Part shown: positions 7,658-16,788 of the stretch, piece by piece
Position numbering within the stretch: position 1 is the stretch's first letter
Layout: the number at the start of each line of letters is the position of its first letter
Source of the DNA: Bacillota bacterium
GTDB taxonomy: Bacteria > Bacillota > Clostridia > Acetivibrionales > DSM-1351
Assembly: GCA_023390335.1 (NCBI GenBank)
Contig: JAEWCZ010000017.1
Location: 62,001-126,000 of the forward strand
Direction: 5' to 3'
Length of the DNA stretch: 64,000 nucleotides
The notes under the pieces: generated by a model
What the model was told of the DNA's origin: nothing
Seen by the model: the letters and a program-made list of their open reading frames with translations, nothing else
Databases searched by the model: none
Made by a program: the position numbers and the translations under genes

Positions 7658-8124
7658 ATAAATCAAATGATAAAAAAAGTAATGCTGTATCCACATTTGC
7701 AGGGGCTGGCAGTGGAACCCTATTAGTAACTATTGTTCAAGCTATGCCTGAAAGTAATGTAAAAAAATACTTAATTATAGCTGCACCGACAATATCAGTG
7801 GGTGTTATTTATTTAGTTAACTATATAAGACTATCAATTGATACATATTTTAATAATAAAGATAAAAAAATTATTGAAGAAAAGCTAAATTCATCATTTG
7901 AAGAAGCGATTAAGAACATAGATGAATTTTTAAAGGATCCTTATATAACAGATGAACATAGAAGAAATCTAATACAGCAAAAGGAGGAAATACAACAAAA
8001 GAGAACAGAGGTTGATTTAAATAAAATAAAATCTCTTGAAATAATGAATACCTATGTGAATGATAAATTAGTTCGAGTAAAAAAGAGTAATACTCTGTTT
8101 GAAAAAATTAAATTAGACAATTGA
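7654..8124 (+). CDS. Hypothetical protein with N-terminal membrane helices and coiled coil
   Basis: 156 residues. Two hydrophobic segments near the N-terminus (about 14-30 and 40-60), then a long charged helix (NNKDKKIIEEKLNSSFEEAIKN ... QQKEEIQQKRTEVDLNKIKS) likely to form a coiled coil. Starts inside an ATGA overlap with the preceding gene. Together they are a two-gene membrane-associated module placed between late regulator and recombinase, framed by hairpins, which looks like lysogenic cargo. Function unknown. Confidence 0.6.
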   Translation: MNKSNDKKSNAVSTFAGAGSGTLLVTIVQAMPESNVKKYLIIAAPTISVGVIYLVNYIRLSIDTYFNNKDKKIIEEKLNSSFEEAIKNIDEFLKDPYITDEHRRNLIQQKEEIQQKRTEVDLNKIKSLEIMNTYVNDKLVRVKKSNTLFEKIKLDN

Positions 8125-8226
8125 AAGAAAGTTATAAAAAAGGTTATTAGAATTAATTATTGATTAATGTCCAAAACATGTCGATGCAATGTCGCAATGA
8201 ATGATGTTATTATGTAATCTGAAAAG

Positions 8227-8261
8227 TACCGTTTCGGGGTGAAGGCCGGAGCGGTATTTTT
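8227..8261 (+). terminator. Rho-independent terminator before the recombinase
   Basis: Eleven-bp stem TACCGTTTCGG (8227-8237) with CCGGAGCGGTA (8246-8256), including G-U pairs, loop of 8, then T5. Closes the two-gene membrane module. Confidence 0.75.
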
Positions 8262-8301
8262 GTTTCTCCTAAAAGTATTTAAGCAAAGAAGGTGGTTTGA
8301 G

Positions 8302-8850
8302 ATGAACACTGTTGACCCTATAAGGGATCCTGAAAAAATCAAACAAATCTGTTCGTACCTAAAGATGAATAATAAAAGGGATTTTATTATGTTCTACACT
8401 GGTGCTTATTCAGGACTTAGAATTTCAGACATTCTTAAACTACGGATATGTGATGTTAAAAATAAAGATGTAATCAGGATTCGTGAAAAGAAAACTAAGA
8501 AAGAGAAAAAGTTTGAAATAAATCCTGAGTTAAAAAAAGAATTAAAAAAATATTGTGAAGGGAAGAACCCTAACGAATATTTAATACCAAGTAGACAAGG
8601 AAAGAATACTCCCTTAAGCCGGGTAAGAGCATATCAGATAATGAAAGAGGTTGGCAATTTATTTGACATACCTGACCTGGGTACTCACACATTAAGAAAA
8701 ACATTTGGTTATCAACACTATAAACAGTTCAAAGATGCAGCGTTACTGATGACAATATTCAATCATTCAAGCCAAAAAATTACTTTAAGGTACATTGGAA
8801 TAGAGCAGGAAGACATCAATAAAAGCATGAGGAAATTCCGTTTATTTTGA
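8302..8850 (+). CDS. Minimal tyrosine recombinase (phage integrase fold)
   Basis: 182 residues from ATG 8302 (AAGGTGG upstream). It has only the catalytic domain: Arg in SGLRISD, Lys in EKKTKKEK, HTLRKTFG supplying the H-x-x-R box, NHSSQKIT in place of the usual GHS, and Tyr in LRYIG. There is no arm-binding N-terminus. Such short recombinases occur upstream of HNH/terminase genes in clostridial phages and are not the integrase; roles in resolving multimers or packaging are possible. All catalytic residues look present. Confidence 0.82.
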   Translation: MNTVDPIRDPEKIKQICSYLKMNNKRDFIMFYTGAYSGLRISDILKLRICDVKNKDVIRIREKKTKKEKKFEINPELKKELKKYCEGKNPNEYLIPSRQGKNTPLSRVRAYQIMKEVGNLFDIPDLGTHTLRKTFGYQHYKQFKDAALLMTIFNHSSQKITLRYIGIEQEDINKSMRKFRLF

Positions 8851-9022
8851 TTTGACATTAACATAACGAGAATGTGTTAAACTCATTTGCAATGTTATCC
8901 TAAGATGCATTAATACAAGGCTTTACAAGGAAAATGCCAGTTTAACAGAATACTAGATATGTTAAAGTGAAAAAAATTTTCCTTCTATTATGTATGTAAA
9001 TTTAATGAGTTGAGGTGTTAAT

Positions 9023-9313
9023 ATGATTGATTATAATTCCAAGCGGTGGGAACGGAAACGGGAACACATTTTAAAGCGTGACGGTTACATGTGTCAGGAA
9101 AGCAAACGGTATGGAAAAAGAATCGATGCTGACATGGTTCATCACATCTGGCCTGCTGATGAATATCCAGAGTATGCATGGGAGGATTGGAACCTTATAT
9201 CCCTTGCAAATAGCGTACACAACAAAATGCATGACAGGCTCACCAAGAAATTGACACCACTGGGAGAAGCATTGAGGAAAAGAACCCCCCCACCCAAGGA
9301 CAAATATAATTAA
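9023..9313 (+). CDS. HNH endonuclease (phage, terminase-linked)
   Basis: 96 residues with HNH motif residues VHHI, NLISL and VHNKMHDR; a Cys near the N-terminus (MCQESKRYGKR) stands where other family members have a CxxC pair. Directly upstream of the terminase small subunit, the standard place for the HNH proteins that work with terminase in cos-type phages (established for HK97-like phages). GAGGTG upstream of the ATG supports the start. Preceding 170 bp (8851-9022) shows no gene. Confidence 0.88.
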   Translation: MIDYNSKRWERKREHILKRDGYMCQESKRYGKRIDADMVHHIWPADEYPEYAWEDWNLISLANSVHNKMHDRLTKKLTPLGEALRKRTPPPKDKYN

Positions 9314-9384
9314 CTTTGGGACACCGGGGATAGGGAGGCTTTTCCAATAGACCGGAATTTTTTAAAAAAAGGGGGTTGTTAAAA

Positions 9385-9765
9385 ATGTCAATGTCACCGG
9401 AACAAAAAGAAGTTAACAAAATCATTAAGAACACAATTAAAGAAATGCAGGAAGTCAACACTTACAAACCACAATTTGATGCCACTGTTAAAATTTATGC
9501 TGAGACTCAGCAAATTTACAATCGGGCGTACAAGGATTTCATTATCAGTGGCGGCAAGATGATGGAGGAGTACACCAATAATTCAGGATTCACGAACATA
9601 AGAAAAACAGCAACGTACTTGGCTATTGAAAATTTACGGAGTGACCTTGTTAACTACAGGAGCATTTTGGGACTGACTCCATTAGGTTTGAAAAAAATAA
9701 ATGACGAAATGAAAGCTAAGAAAAAAACGAGCAAGCTCACACAGGTGATGAGTAAGAATGGTTGA
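9385..9765 (+). CDS. Terminase small subunit (P27 family)
   Basis: 126 residues, ATG 9385 with GGGGG 9 nt upstream. Helical protein with the pattern of P27-family small terminases (KIYAETQQIYNRAYKDFIISGGKMMEEYTNNSGFTN, then ENLRSDLVNYRSILGLTPLGLKKI). It recognises phage DNA and passes it to the large subunit, whose gene overlaps its 3' end by 8 nt. Confidence 0.85.
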   Translation: MSMSPEQKEVNKIIKNTIKEMQEVNTYKPQFDATVKIYAETQQIYNRAYKDFIISGGKMMEEYTNNSGFTNIRKTATYLAIENLRSDLVNYRSILGLTPLGLKKINDEMKAKKKTSKLTQVMSKNG

Positions 9766-11566
9766 TTCTAAAGTAAGTAATTTAGATATTGTAATGGAGT
9801 ATGCCAGAAGTATCACAGGCCATAGAAAAATTGCTTGCAAAGAACAGATCCAATGCTGTCAAAGGTTTTTAAAGGACCTTGAGAATCCACTATACGACTT
9901 TAGAACTGATGATGCCGATTTCGTTATTGAGTTGATTGAAAACACTTTCGTACATATGCAAGGGGAAAAATTAGACGGCACTCCACTTCGGGGTACGCCT
10001 TTTTTATTGGAACCGTTTCACAAATTTATTGTTTATAACATTTTGGGGTTTTACCACAAAGGTACTAAAAGAAGACGCTTCAAAGAGGCGTTTATTTTTA
10101 TTCCAAGAAAAAATATCAAGACAAGTTTTGCCGCTGCTCTTGCATGGGCTCTTGGTATTTTGGAAAGGCGGAGTGGCAGCAAGGTATATATTGTTGCAGC
10201 CGCTTTGAAACAATCCCTTGAAAGCTTTAACTTCATCAATTTCAATCTGGAACAGATGGGAGAGAAGGAAAACTTCCGGGTTATCGACAATAATCAGGAG
10301 CATAGCATTAGCGGGGATTTGGATGACGGTTCTTTATTTATTCAGGCACTGGCGGCGAATCCAGACAGTCAGGATTCTCTTAACTGTAATATCGGCATAG
10401 CTGATGAAATACACGCTTACAAGACACCAAAGCAGTACAACATTATCAAGGAAGCAATGAAGGCATACACAAATAAGTTGATGATAGGTATTACTACTGC
10501 CGGAGACAGTATGACGAGCTTCTGTTATCAAAAGCTTCAGTACTGCAAAAAGATTCTTGATAAGACAGTAACTGATGAGCAGTACTTTGTTTTCATTTGC
10601 AAGGCAGATGAAAAAGAGAACGGAGATGTTGATTATACAAACCCGGTAATACATGAGATGGCAAACCCGGCATACGGAGTCTCAATCCGGCCTGATGATA
10701 TTTTGAATGATTCCTTGCAGGCCATGAATGATCCTCAGTTAAGAAAAGACTTTTTTGCAAAATCATTAAATGTATTTACTGCCGCATTAAGAGCATATTT
10801 CAACATTGATGAATTCAGGAAGTCGGACACAGCTTGCGAAGCAAAGCTGAACATCAAGCCGGAGTGGAAACTGGATAAAAAAATTGAGTTTTTGAAAAAA
10901 CTGCCCATTGAATGGTATGGCGGTGCGGACTTGTCAAAGCTCCATGACTTAACGGCGGCTGCTTTATATGGAAGCTATATGACCGGTCGGATGATTAAAA
11001 TCACAAATGAAAAGGGAGAGGTAATAGAAGTACCTGAGGAAATAGATATTATAATCTCCCATGCATGGTTTCCTATAGTTGCGGCGGCTCAAAAAGCAGA
11101 TGAAGACAGTATCCCGCTATTTGGTTGGAAGGATGACGGCTGGCTTGACATGAGTAATTCGGCAACAGTTAATCATGCTGAGATTGTAAACTGGTTTAAA
11201 AAGATGAGAAACATGGGTTTTAAGATAAAACAGGTCGGACATGATAGAAAATTCTGTAGAGAATATTTTATTGGAATGAAGAAAGCAAACTTCAATATTA
11301 TTGACCAGCCTCAATATTTCTATAAAAAGTCCGAGGGGTTCAGAAGAATAGAACAGAAGGCGAAGGACGGAAATTTATATTATCTTAGCTCCCAGGCATA
11401 TGAATACTGTGTTCAGAATGTAAGGGCAATTGAGAAAACGGATGACATGGTACAGTATGAAAAGGTTGAGGATTCACAGAGGATCGATATATTCGATGCC
11501 TCTGTTTTTGCATGTGTAAGGAAATTGGAAGCATTGGAAAAAGGTAAGCTGAACGGATGGTTTTAG
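9758..11566 (+). CDS. Terminase large subunit
   Basis: 602 residues, the usual length. The N-terminal ATPase has a Walker-A-like IPRKNIKTS (around residues 115-123) and Walker B GIADEIHAY; the C-terminal nuclease domain contains the expected acidic residues (WYGGADLSKLHDLTA, VGHDRKFCREY, DIFDASVFA). It cuts concatemers and pumps DNA into proheads through the portal. Translationally coupled to the small subunit and followed 16 bp later by the portal gene. Confidence 0.93.
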   Translation: MVDSKVSNLDIVMEYARSITGHRKIACKEQIQCCQRFLKDLENPLYDFRTDDADFVIELIENTFVHMQGEKLDGTPLRGTPFLLEPFHKFIVYNILGFYHKGTKRRRFKEAFIFIPRKNIKTSFAAALAWALGILERRSGSKVYIVAAALKQSLESFNFINFNLEQMGEKENFRVIDNNQEHSISGDLDDGSLFIQALAANPDSQDSLNCNIGIADEIHAYKTPKQYNIIKEAMKAYTNKLMIGITTAGDSMTSFCYQKLQYCKKILDKTVTDEQYFVFICKADEKENGDVDYTNPVIHEMANPAYGVSIRPDDILNDSLQAMNDPQLRKDFFAKSLNVFTAALRAYFNIDEFRKSDTACEAKLNIKPEWKLDKKIEFLKKLPIEWYGGADLSKLHDLTAAALYGSYMTGRMIKITNEKGEVIEVPEEIDIIISHAWFPIVAAAQKADEDSIPLFGWKDDGWLDMSNSATVNHAEIVNWFKKMRNMGFKIKQVGHDRKFCREYFIGMKKANFNIIDQPQYFYKKSEGFRRIEQKAKDGNLYYLSSQAYEYCVQNVRAIEKTDDMVQYEKVEDSQRIDIFDASVFACVRKLEALEKGKLNGWF

Positions 11567-11582
11567 AAAGGTGGTGAGGAAA

Positions 11583-12767
11583 TTGAAAAATCCCTTTAGA
11601 AGGCATAAGACACGGGCAGACCCCGTAACGTTATGGCTCAACGGTACGGATTCCAGAGATATACTTTGCCCGGAAGGCTATACACCATTATCCAAAAATG
11701 AAGAAATAAGAAGGTGTGTTTTTAAGATTGCCGATCTGGTATCCAACATGACAATCATGTTAATGGAGAATGGAGAAAACGGAGATATACGGCTTAAGAA
11801 TGAACTATCAAAGAAGATTGACATATACCCCAACAATAACATGACCAGAAAAAACTTCATTCACAAGCTTGTTACAGATATGATACTAACCGGAAATGCA
11901 GTTTCATACCCGCAGGTAAAAAAAGGCTTGATTGATAATCTTAAAATACTTAATGCTGACAGTCTGCATTTTGATGAAGTCGGGGACAGTTATAAAATAA
12001 GATATAGAGGTACACCATATTATCCTGACGAAGTACTGCATTTTGTTTTGAATCCTGATGATGATTACCCCTTTAAGGGACAAGGCTACACACAGTTGAT
12101 TAAAGAAACGGTGATGAACCTCCTGCAAGCAAATGCCACTAAAAAAGGTTTCCTGAAAAGTAAATGGAAACCGAGCATGATAATATCAATCAATTCTGAT
12201 GCAGAGGAATTACAAGACCCTGAAAAAAGGTCAAAAATTCTCGGTAGTTACACTAAGACAACTGAAATAGGGGAGCCGTGGTTGATTCCGGCCGGGGAGA
12301 TAGATGTTAAAACAATACAGCCCCTTACCCTTAATGACCTTGCAATACAGGACAGTATAACACTTGACTTGAAAGTCATAGCGGCGGCAATAGGAGTTCC
12401 CGGCTTTATGGTTGGGGTAGGTGCTTTTAATAAGGAAGAGTACAACAATTTTATTTCAACAACGATAATGTCCATAGCCATGATCCTGCAGCAGGAGTTG
12501 TCCAAAAAACTTTTATTTTCACCGACAATGTACTTTAAATTCAACCCTAAATCACTCATGCAGTACAACCTTACAGAACAGGTTCAGTTTGTGAAGGAGC
12601 TTGTGGGCGGGGGTATGCTGAACAGGAATGAAGGAAGGGCAGAGTTTGATTATCCTCCTGTAGATAAACCCGGAATGAATGACTATATTGTTCTTGAAAA
12701 TTATGTACCTGTGGAGAGGGTTGGAGACCAGAAAAAATTGAAGGGTGGTGATACTGGTGCTGAATAA
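11583..12767 (+). CDS. Portal protein (HK97 family)
   Basis: 394 residues from TTG 11583, favoured because the AAAGGTGGTGAGG stretch lies at good distance; GTG 11571 is an in-frame alternative. Contains the portal pattern SKNEEIRRCVFKIADLVSNM, TGNAVSYPQV, VLHFVLNPDDDYPFKGQGYT, and GVPGFMVGVGAFNKEEYNNF. Forms the dodecameric DNA gate. The 3' end overlaps the protease gene by 11 nt. Confidence 0.92.
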   Translation: MKNPFRRHKTRADPVTLWLNGTDSRDILCPEGYTPLSKNEEIRRCVFKIADLVSNMTIMLMENGENGDIRLKNELSKKIDIYPNNNMTRKNFIHKLVTDMILTGNAVSYPQVKKGLIDNLKILNADSLHFDEVGDSYKIRYRGTPYYPDEVLHFVLNPDDDYPFKGQGYTQLIKETVMNLLQANATKKGFLKSKWKPSMIISINSDAEELQDPEKRSKILGSYTKTTEIGEPWLIPAGEIDVKTIQPLTLNDLAIQDSITLDLKVIAAAIGVPGFMVGVGAFNKEEYNNFISTTIMSIAMILQQELSKKLLFSPTMYFKFNPKSLMQYNLTEQVQFVKELVGGGMLNRNEGRAEFDYPPVDKPGMNDYIVLENYVPVERVGDQKKLKGGDTGAE

Positions 12768-13332
12768 AAGACACTCCTATTTCAAAAGTGAACTTAAGAC
12801 CCGGGCAGAGGGTGAAAATGAAAAATACATCGAAGGATATTTTGCAGTATTTGAGCAGGAAACCGAACTCTGGCCCCGGTGTTTTGAGAAGATAGCAAGA
12901 GGGGCATTCGACAATTCAATAAAAAATAACGATATCCGCTGTTTGTTTAACCATGACAGCGGATTTGTTTTGGGCAGAACAGCAAGTAAAACACTTGAAC
13001 TAAGAGTGGATGCATATGGCTTATGGGGCAGGGTAAAGATTAACCCCAATGATTCACAGGCAATGGATGTCTATGCACGGGTTGAGAGAGGGGATATATC
13101 AGGTTGCTCCTTTGGGTTTGAGCCTAAAGGAGAGGACTATGAGGAACGAGATGACGGATTGCACTGGACAGTAAATGAAGCAAATACCATGGAGGTTTCA
13201 ATATGTACATTCCCGGCCTACCCTCAGACAGAAATACAGGCAAGGCAAAAAGACTTCGAGGTGTCTCAAAAAAGAAGCCGGGAGCAAAGGAAAATAGATT
13301 TAAAAAAGAAACTGGAGGGGATTAGATGCTAA
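12757..13332 (+). CDS. Prohead (capsid maturation) serine protease, HK97 type
   Basis: 191 residues from GTG 12757, preceded by AAGGGTGGTG. Shows the U35 family layout: EGYFAVFEQETELWPRCFEK, the catalytic His in LFNHDSGFVLGRTAS, and the catalytic Ser in RGDISGCSFGF. Cleaves the N-terminal scaffolding part of the capsid protein during assembly; the downstream capsid gene indeed has such an N-terminal coiled coil. Overlaps the capsid gene by 7 nt. Confidence 0.92.
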   Translation: MLNKRHSYFKSELKTRAEGENEKYIEGYFAVFEQETELWPRCFEKIARGAFDNSIKNNDIRCLFNHDSGFVLGRTASKTLELRVDAYGLWGRVKINPNDSQAMDVYARVERGDISGCSFGFEPKGEDYEERDDGLHWTVNEANTMEVSICTFPAYPQTEIQARQKDFEVSQKRSREQRKIDLKKKLEGIRC

Positions 13333-14597
13333 AACAGCTGAAATTACAGGCAGAGTTAAAGCAAAGAAACGCTGAGATGCAGATTCTACAGGAGAAGAGA
13401 ACAGATTTTAAAAAAAGGCAAGACGAACTTACCACAGCTTTAGAGGAAGCAAAGACTGACGATGATATCGCTCTTGTACAACAGGGTATTGATGAGTTGG
13501 AAAATGAAATTGCTAAAGCTGGTACAGATGAAAAAATTACAAGCGTCTCAGCTGAAATCACACGTATTGAGGGTGAACTTGCTGAAATTGAAGCAAGAGG
13601 AAACAATCCAAAACCACCTAAAAAGGATATTGAAGAAAGAGGAGGAAACAGTATGAATAGGTATCAGGTAAGAGAGCTTTTAAAATCAGGTGCATACTAT
13701 GAGAGGTCAGAAGTAAAAGAGTTTTACGAGAAATTTAAAAATCTAAGGGCAGTGGGTGGCGAAGGTCTGACAATTCCAGAGGTTGTTATCAACCGTATCA
13801 TGGATATCATGGGAGACTTTACGACTTTGTATCCGTTGGTAGACAAGATAAGGGTAACGGGGACTGCCAGAATACTGATTGATACTGACACAGCAGCTGC
13901 AACATGGATTGAACAGACAGGAACATTACCAACCACGGAAGTCGGAACAATTACTGATATCAGCTTTGATGGTTACAAGATTGGAAAAGTTACCTTTGTT
14001 GACAATGCCATGCTTCAGGACAGCATTATAAATCTTGATGATTATGTTACAAAGAAAATAGCCCGTGCCATTGCCAAAGGACTTGATATTGCTATTTTGA
14101 ATGGAACAGGATCAACCAACAAGCAGCCTGACGGAATTATTCCGCAGTTGGCAGAAAGCCACAAGGTAAAGGTCACTAATCCTAAAGGATATGTTGACAT
14201 TGTAAAACCCATAGGTTTGATTGATTCCGGTGATGATAGTGTTGGCGAGATTGTTGCCGTTATGAAACGTTCTACATATTATAACCGATTACTGGGATAC
14301 AGCATTCAACCAACTGCAACAGGTGAAGTTGTTGCAAAACTTCCAAACCTTAAGAGTCCTGATTTACTCGGATTGAGGGTAGTATTTAACAACAACATGG
14401 ATGAAGACACAATTCTGTATGGTGAATATGATAAATACACCCTTGTTGAACGTGAAAGCATTGTGATTGATAAATCAGAGCATGTCAAGTTTTCAGAGGA
14501 CCAGATGGCCTTTAGAGGTAAAGGAAGGTTTGACGGAAAACCCACTAACAAGGATGCTTTTGTACTTGTTACGCTGGAATATACATCTGAGGCATAG
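13326..14597 (+). CDS. Major capsid protein (HK97 fold) with N-terminal delta domain
   Basis: 423 residues. Residues 1-95 are a charged coiled coil (delta/scaffold domain) ending in a Pro-rich link (NNPKPPKK), probably removed by the protease. An internal ATG at 13652 (MNRYQVRELLKSGAYY) has GAGGAGG upstream and could yield a short form. The mature part has the HK97 pattern: GLTIPEVVINRIMDIMG, AATWIEQTGTLPTTEVG, GYKIGKVTFVDNAML, ARAIAKGLDIAILNGTGSTNKQPDGI. Builds the icosahedral shell. Confidence 0.93.
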   Translation: MLKQLKLQAELKQRNAEMQILQEKRTDFKKRQDELTTALEEAKTDDDIALVQQGIDELENEIAKAGTDEKITSVSAEITRIEGELAEIEARGNNPKPPKKDIEERGGNSMNRYQVRELLKSGAYYERSEVKEFYEKFKNLRAVGGEGLTIPEVVINRIMDIMGDFTTLYPLVDKIRVTGTARILIDTDTAAATWIEQTGTLPTTEVGTITDISFDGYKIGKVTFVDNAMLQDSIINLDDYVTKKIARAIAKGLDIAILNGTGSTNKQPDGIIPQLAESHKVKVTNPKGYVDIVKPIGLIDSGDDSVGEIVAVMKRSTYYNRLLGYSIQPTATGEVVAKLPNLKSPDLLGLRVVFNNNMDEDTILYGEYDKYTLVERESIVIDKSEHVKFSEDQMAFRGKGRFDGKPTNKDAFVLVTLEYTSEA

Positions 14598-14600
14598 GAC

Positions 14601-14876
14601 ATGGAAATTATATTAAATCTTCTGAAAATTGACCTTGGTATAACCCATAACTTAAGGGATGCTTATTTCACTTCAACGATTCTGGCAGCACAAAAGGAAA
14701 TTGAGGATAGGGGAATAACTCTGGATTTAAGTAATGTGGAAGATCAAATGCTTTTATCCGACTATGCTGCATGGAAGTACCGCAAACGTCAGGAAGATGT
14801 AGGATTACCTCAAAACTTGATATATAGATTGAGAAACCGGGTAGTGAAAGCGAGGTCCCGATATGTTGAAACTTAA
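14601..14876 (+). CDS. Head-tail connector protein (gp6-like)
   Basis: 91 residues, helical, following the capsid gene by 3 bp. The pattern LKIDLGITHNLRDAYFTSTI LAAQKEIEDRG and DYAAWKYRKRQEDVGLP matches the gp6/DNA-packaging connector family that forms the ring under the portal. Overlaps the next gene by 14 nt. Confidence 0.8.
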   Translation: MEIILNLLKIDLGITHNLRDAYFTSTILAAQKEIEDRGITLDLSNVEDQMLLSDYAAWKYRKRQEDVGLPQNLIYRLRNRVVKARSRYVET

Positions 14877-15204
14877 AAGTGTATCTAATAAGGAAAGCAT
14901 ATCTCTGGACCTTGTTTGCTATCTGCTATCGACAACCGTTAGTGATGATAATATAGGGAATCAGGTGGAAACCCCAGTGGAGAGGCTTGTTTATTGTGCT
15001 GAATTGCCTGTCAATTCATCCGAATTCTATAATGCAGGACAGACTGGAATAAAACCTGAACATTTGCTTGTTATAGATTTAGAGGAATACGATGGGGAAA
15101 CAGCCGTTAAATATGAGGACAAGACATATAGCATATACCGTACATATCCGTGGGGCGGCGGGTTGTTGGAATTGTACTGCAACAAGAAAGCAGGTGTTAC
15201 ATGA
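14863..15204 (+). CDS. Head-tail joining / head closure protein
   Basis: 113 residues, beta-rich (VERLVYCAELPVNSSEFYNAGQTGIKPEH, DEYDGETAVKYEDKTYSIYRTYPW-like pattern). Position between gp6-like connector and gp10-like protein and size match phage head closure proteins (SPP1 gp16/HK97 gp7-type). The stop overlaps the next ATG. Confidence 0.72.
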   Translation: MLKLKSVSNKESISLDLVCYLLSTTVSDDNIGNQVETPVERLVYCAELPVNSSEFYNAGQTGIKPEHLLVIDLEEYDGETAVKYEDKTYSIYRTYPWGGGLLELYCNKKAGVT

Positions 15205-15572
15205 GCGACCTGGAAGCACAATTGGCAGCAGTTTTGTCCGAGTATTCTACAGAGGTAACTCAAGAGGTAAAAAAGACCTGCAAGGATGTAAGCAAGGAAA
15301 TGACAGAAGCAATCAGACAGGATAGTAAAAACCTGTTTGACGGTACCGGAAAATATGCTAAAGGTTGGCGGTCAAAGGTGGAGTACGAAGATAGAGACAA
15401 TATCCGGCTGACTACTTACAATGCAACGGACTATCAGCTGACACACCTACTGGAATTCGGCCACGCTAAAACAGGCGGCGGAAGGGTAGAAGGCAGGCCG
15501 CACATTTCTACTAATGAAGAAAAGGCAAAAAAAGAACTTGTTGAAAGGATTGAAAGGGCGGTGCAAAAATGA
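15201..15572 (+). CDS. HK97 gp10-like tail component
   Basis: 123 residues from ATG 15201 (ATGA overlap; a longer in-frame ORF from 15150 would bury the upstream gene). Typical gp10 pattern: N-terminal helix, then GKYAKGWRSKVEYEDRD, YQLTHLLEFGHAKTGGGRV, GRPHISTNEEKAKKELVERI. Acts at head-tail joining/tail completion. Confidence 0.88.
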   Translation: MSDLEAQLAAVLSEYSTEVTQEVKKTCKDVSKEMTEAIRQDSKNLFDGTGKYAKGWRSKVEYEDRDNIRLTTYNATDYQLTHLLEFGHAKTGGGRVEGRPHISTNEEKAKKELVERIERAVQK

Positions 15573-15895
15573 CACAAATTGAGCTGTGCAATCATTTGAA
15601 ATCAACCGGGTATCCAGTGGCATATCACCATTTTACAACATCGCCGGAACCACCTTACATCGTTTATATCAGAACTGATGATGATAATATTTCATCTGAC
15701 AACAAAGTGCATGGTAAGTTTAAAAACTATCAAGTTGAACTTTACACTACTAAAAAAGACTTGGAAGCAGAACAAAAAGCTGAAGAAATATTGAACACAA
15801 TAGACACTGATTACAAAACCTCTGAGGCATACATAGAATCAGAGGATTTGTATCAGGTTGTCTATCAAATCACTTTAACCGAAAGGAGCAGATAA
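15569..15895 (+). CDS. Tail completion / tail terminator protein
   Basis: 108 residues, alpha-beta, coupled by ATGA to the gp10-like gene. The features VAYHHFTTSPEPPYIVYIRTDDDN and KNYQVELYTTKKDLEAEQKAEEIL match the small tail-terminator (gpU/gp17-like) proteins found just before the major tail protein in Firmicutes siphophages. Confidence 0.75.
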   Translation: MTQIELCNHLKSTGYPVAYHHFTTSPEPPYIVYIRTDDDNISSDNKVHGKFKNYQVELYTTKKDLEAEQKAEEILNTIDTDYKTSEAYIESEDLYQVVYQITLTERSR

Positions 15896-15896
15896 A

Positions 15897-16442
15897 ATGG
15901 CAACAGAGGGTGAAAAAATAGTTTTAGGCAGTGGTAATTTATACTGTATGGAGTTCACAGGGACACTCCCGGAAAAAACGGCTTTAGAAACAGAAGAAAA
16001 CCAATTAGGAGCAATACAGGGTGGAGCAAGCTTAGAGTATAAGCCTAAATTTTATGAAGCTAAGGATGATATGGGGAAAGTAACAAAAGTAATAATTACC
16101 GAAGAAGAAGCCTCTCTAAAATCCGGAATAATGACATGGAATGGAAAAACACTTGGGAAACTCTGTAGTACAGCACGAGTAACCGAAGCCGCCGGAGTGA
16201 GAACCATAAAAATCGGTGGTATAGGAAATGACAACGGGAAAAAATATGTCTTACATTTTGTTCATAAAGATCCAATCGACGGTGATATTAGAGTTACTAT
16301 CGTTGGTCAAAATCAGGCGGGTTTTTCTTTGGCTTTTAAGAAGGATAAAGAAACAGTCATTGATGCAGAATTTAAGGCACAGCCACAGGATAACGAAGGA
16401 ACACTTATAAAATATGAGGAAGAGATTCCAATGGAAGGTTAA
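15897..16442 (+). CDS. Major tail tube protein
   Basis: 181 residues. Beta-rich with the pattern GGASLEYKPKFYEAKDDMGKVTKVIITEEEASLKSGIMTWNG and a C-terminal FKAQPQDNEGTLIKYEEEI typical of clostridial phage tail tube proteins. AAGGAG lies upstream. Its place right before the tail chaperone genes supports it. Confidence 0.85.
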   Translation: MATEGEKIVLGSGNLYCMEFTGTLPEKTALETEENQLGAIQGGASLEYKPKFYEAKDDMGKVTKVIITEEEASLKSGIMTWNGKTLGKLCSTARVTEAAGVRTIKIGGIGNDNGKKYVLHFVHKDPIDGDIRVTIVGQNQAGFSLAFKKDKETVIDAEFKAQPQDNEGTLIKYEEEIPMEG

Positions 16443-16491
16443 TTGACGGGGGGCCTTATGGCCCCACTAATTTTTAAGGGGTGAAAACAAT

Positions 16492-16788
16492 ATGTTTGAT
16501 ATAAGCACTATAAACAAAAGATTTTTCCATATAAAAATAGACGGGTTGGAGCTTGATGTGGAGCCGCCTAAAATAAAAGTATTAAAGAAAATCCTTTCCC
16601 TATCAAAACAACAGGATGTGGAGTCCATAGATCAACTGTCCGAGGCGGTAAGATTGATTTTGAGTAAGAACAAATCAAACTATAAAGTATCCGAAGAAAT
16701 AATTGATGAATTGGATATTGACCAATACAAAGCAATACTGACTGAATATTTTAAATGGATAGCAGAGGTTAAAAACAGCCCAAACTGA
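16492..16788 (+). CDS. Tail assembly chaperone (gpG-like)
   Basis: 98 residues; small helical chaperone preceded by GGGGTG. Ends in codons CCA AAC TGA that form part of a -1 slippery heptamer, so a fraction of ribosomes continue into the T frame. gpG-type proteins hold the tape measure protein during tube growth. The position between tail tube and tape measure genes is diagnostic. Confidence 0.88.
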   Translation: MFDISTINKRFFHIKIDGLELDVEPPKIKVLKKILSLSKQQDVESIDQLSEAVRLILSKNKSNYKVSEEIIDELDIDQYKAILTEYFKWIAEVKNSPN

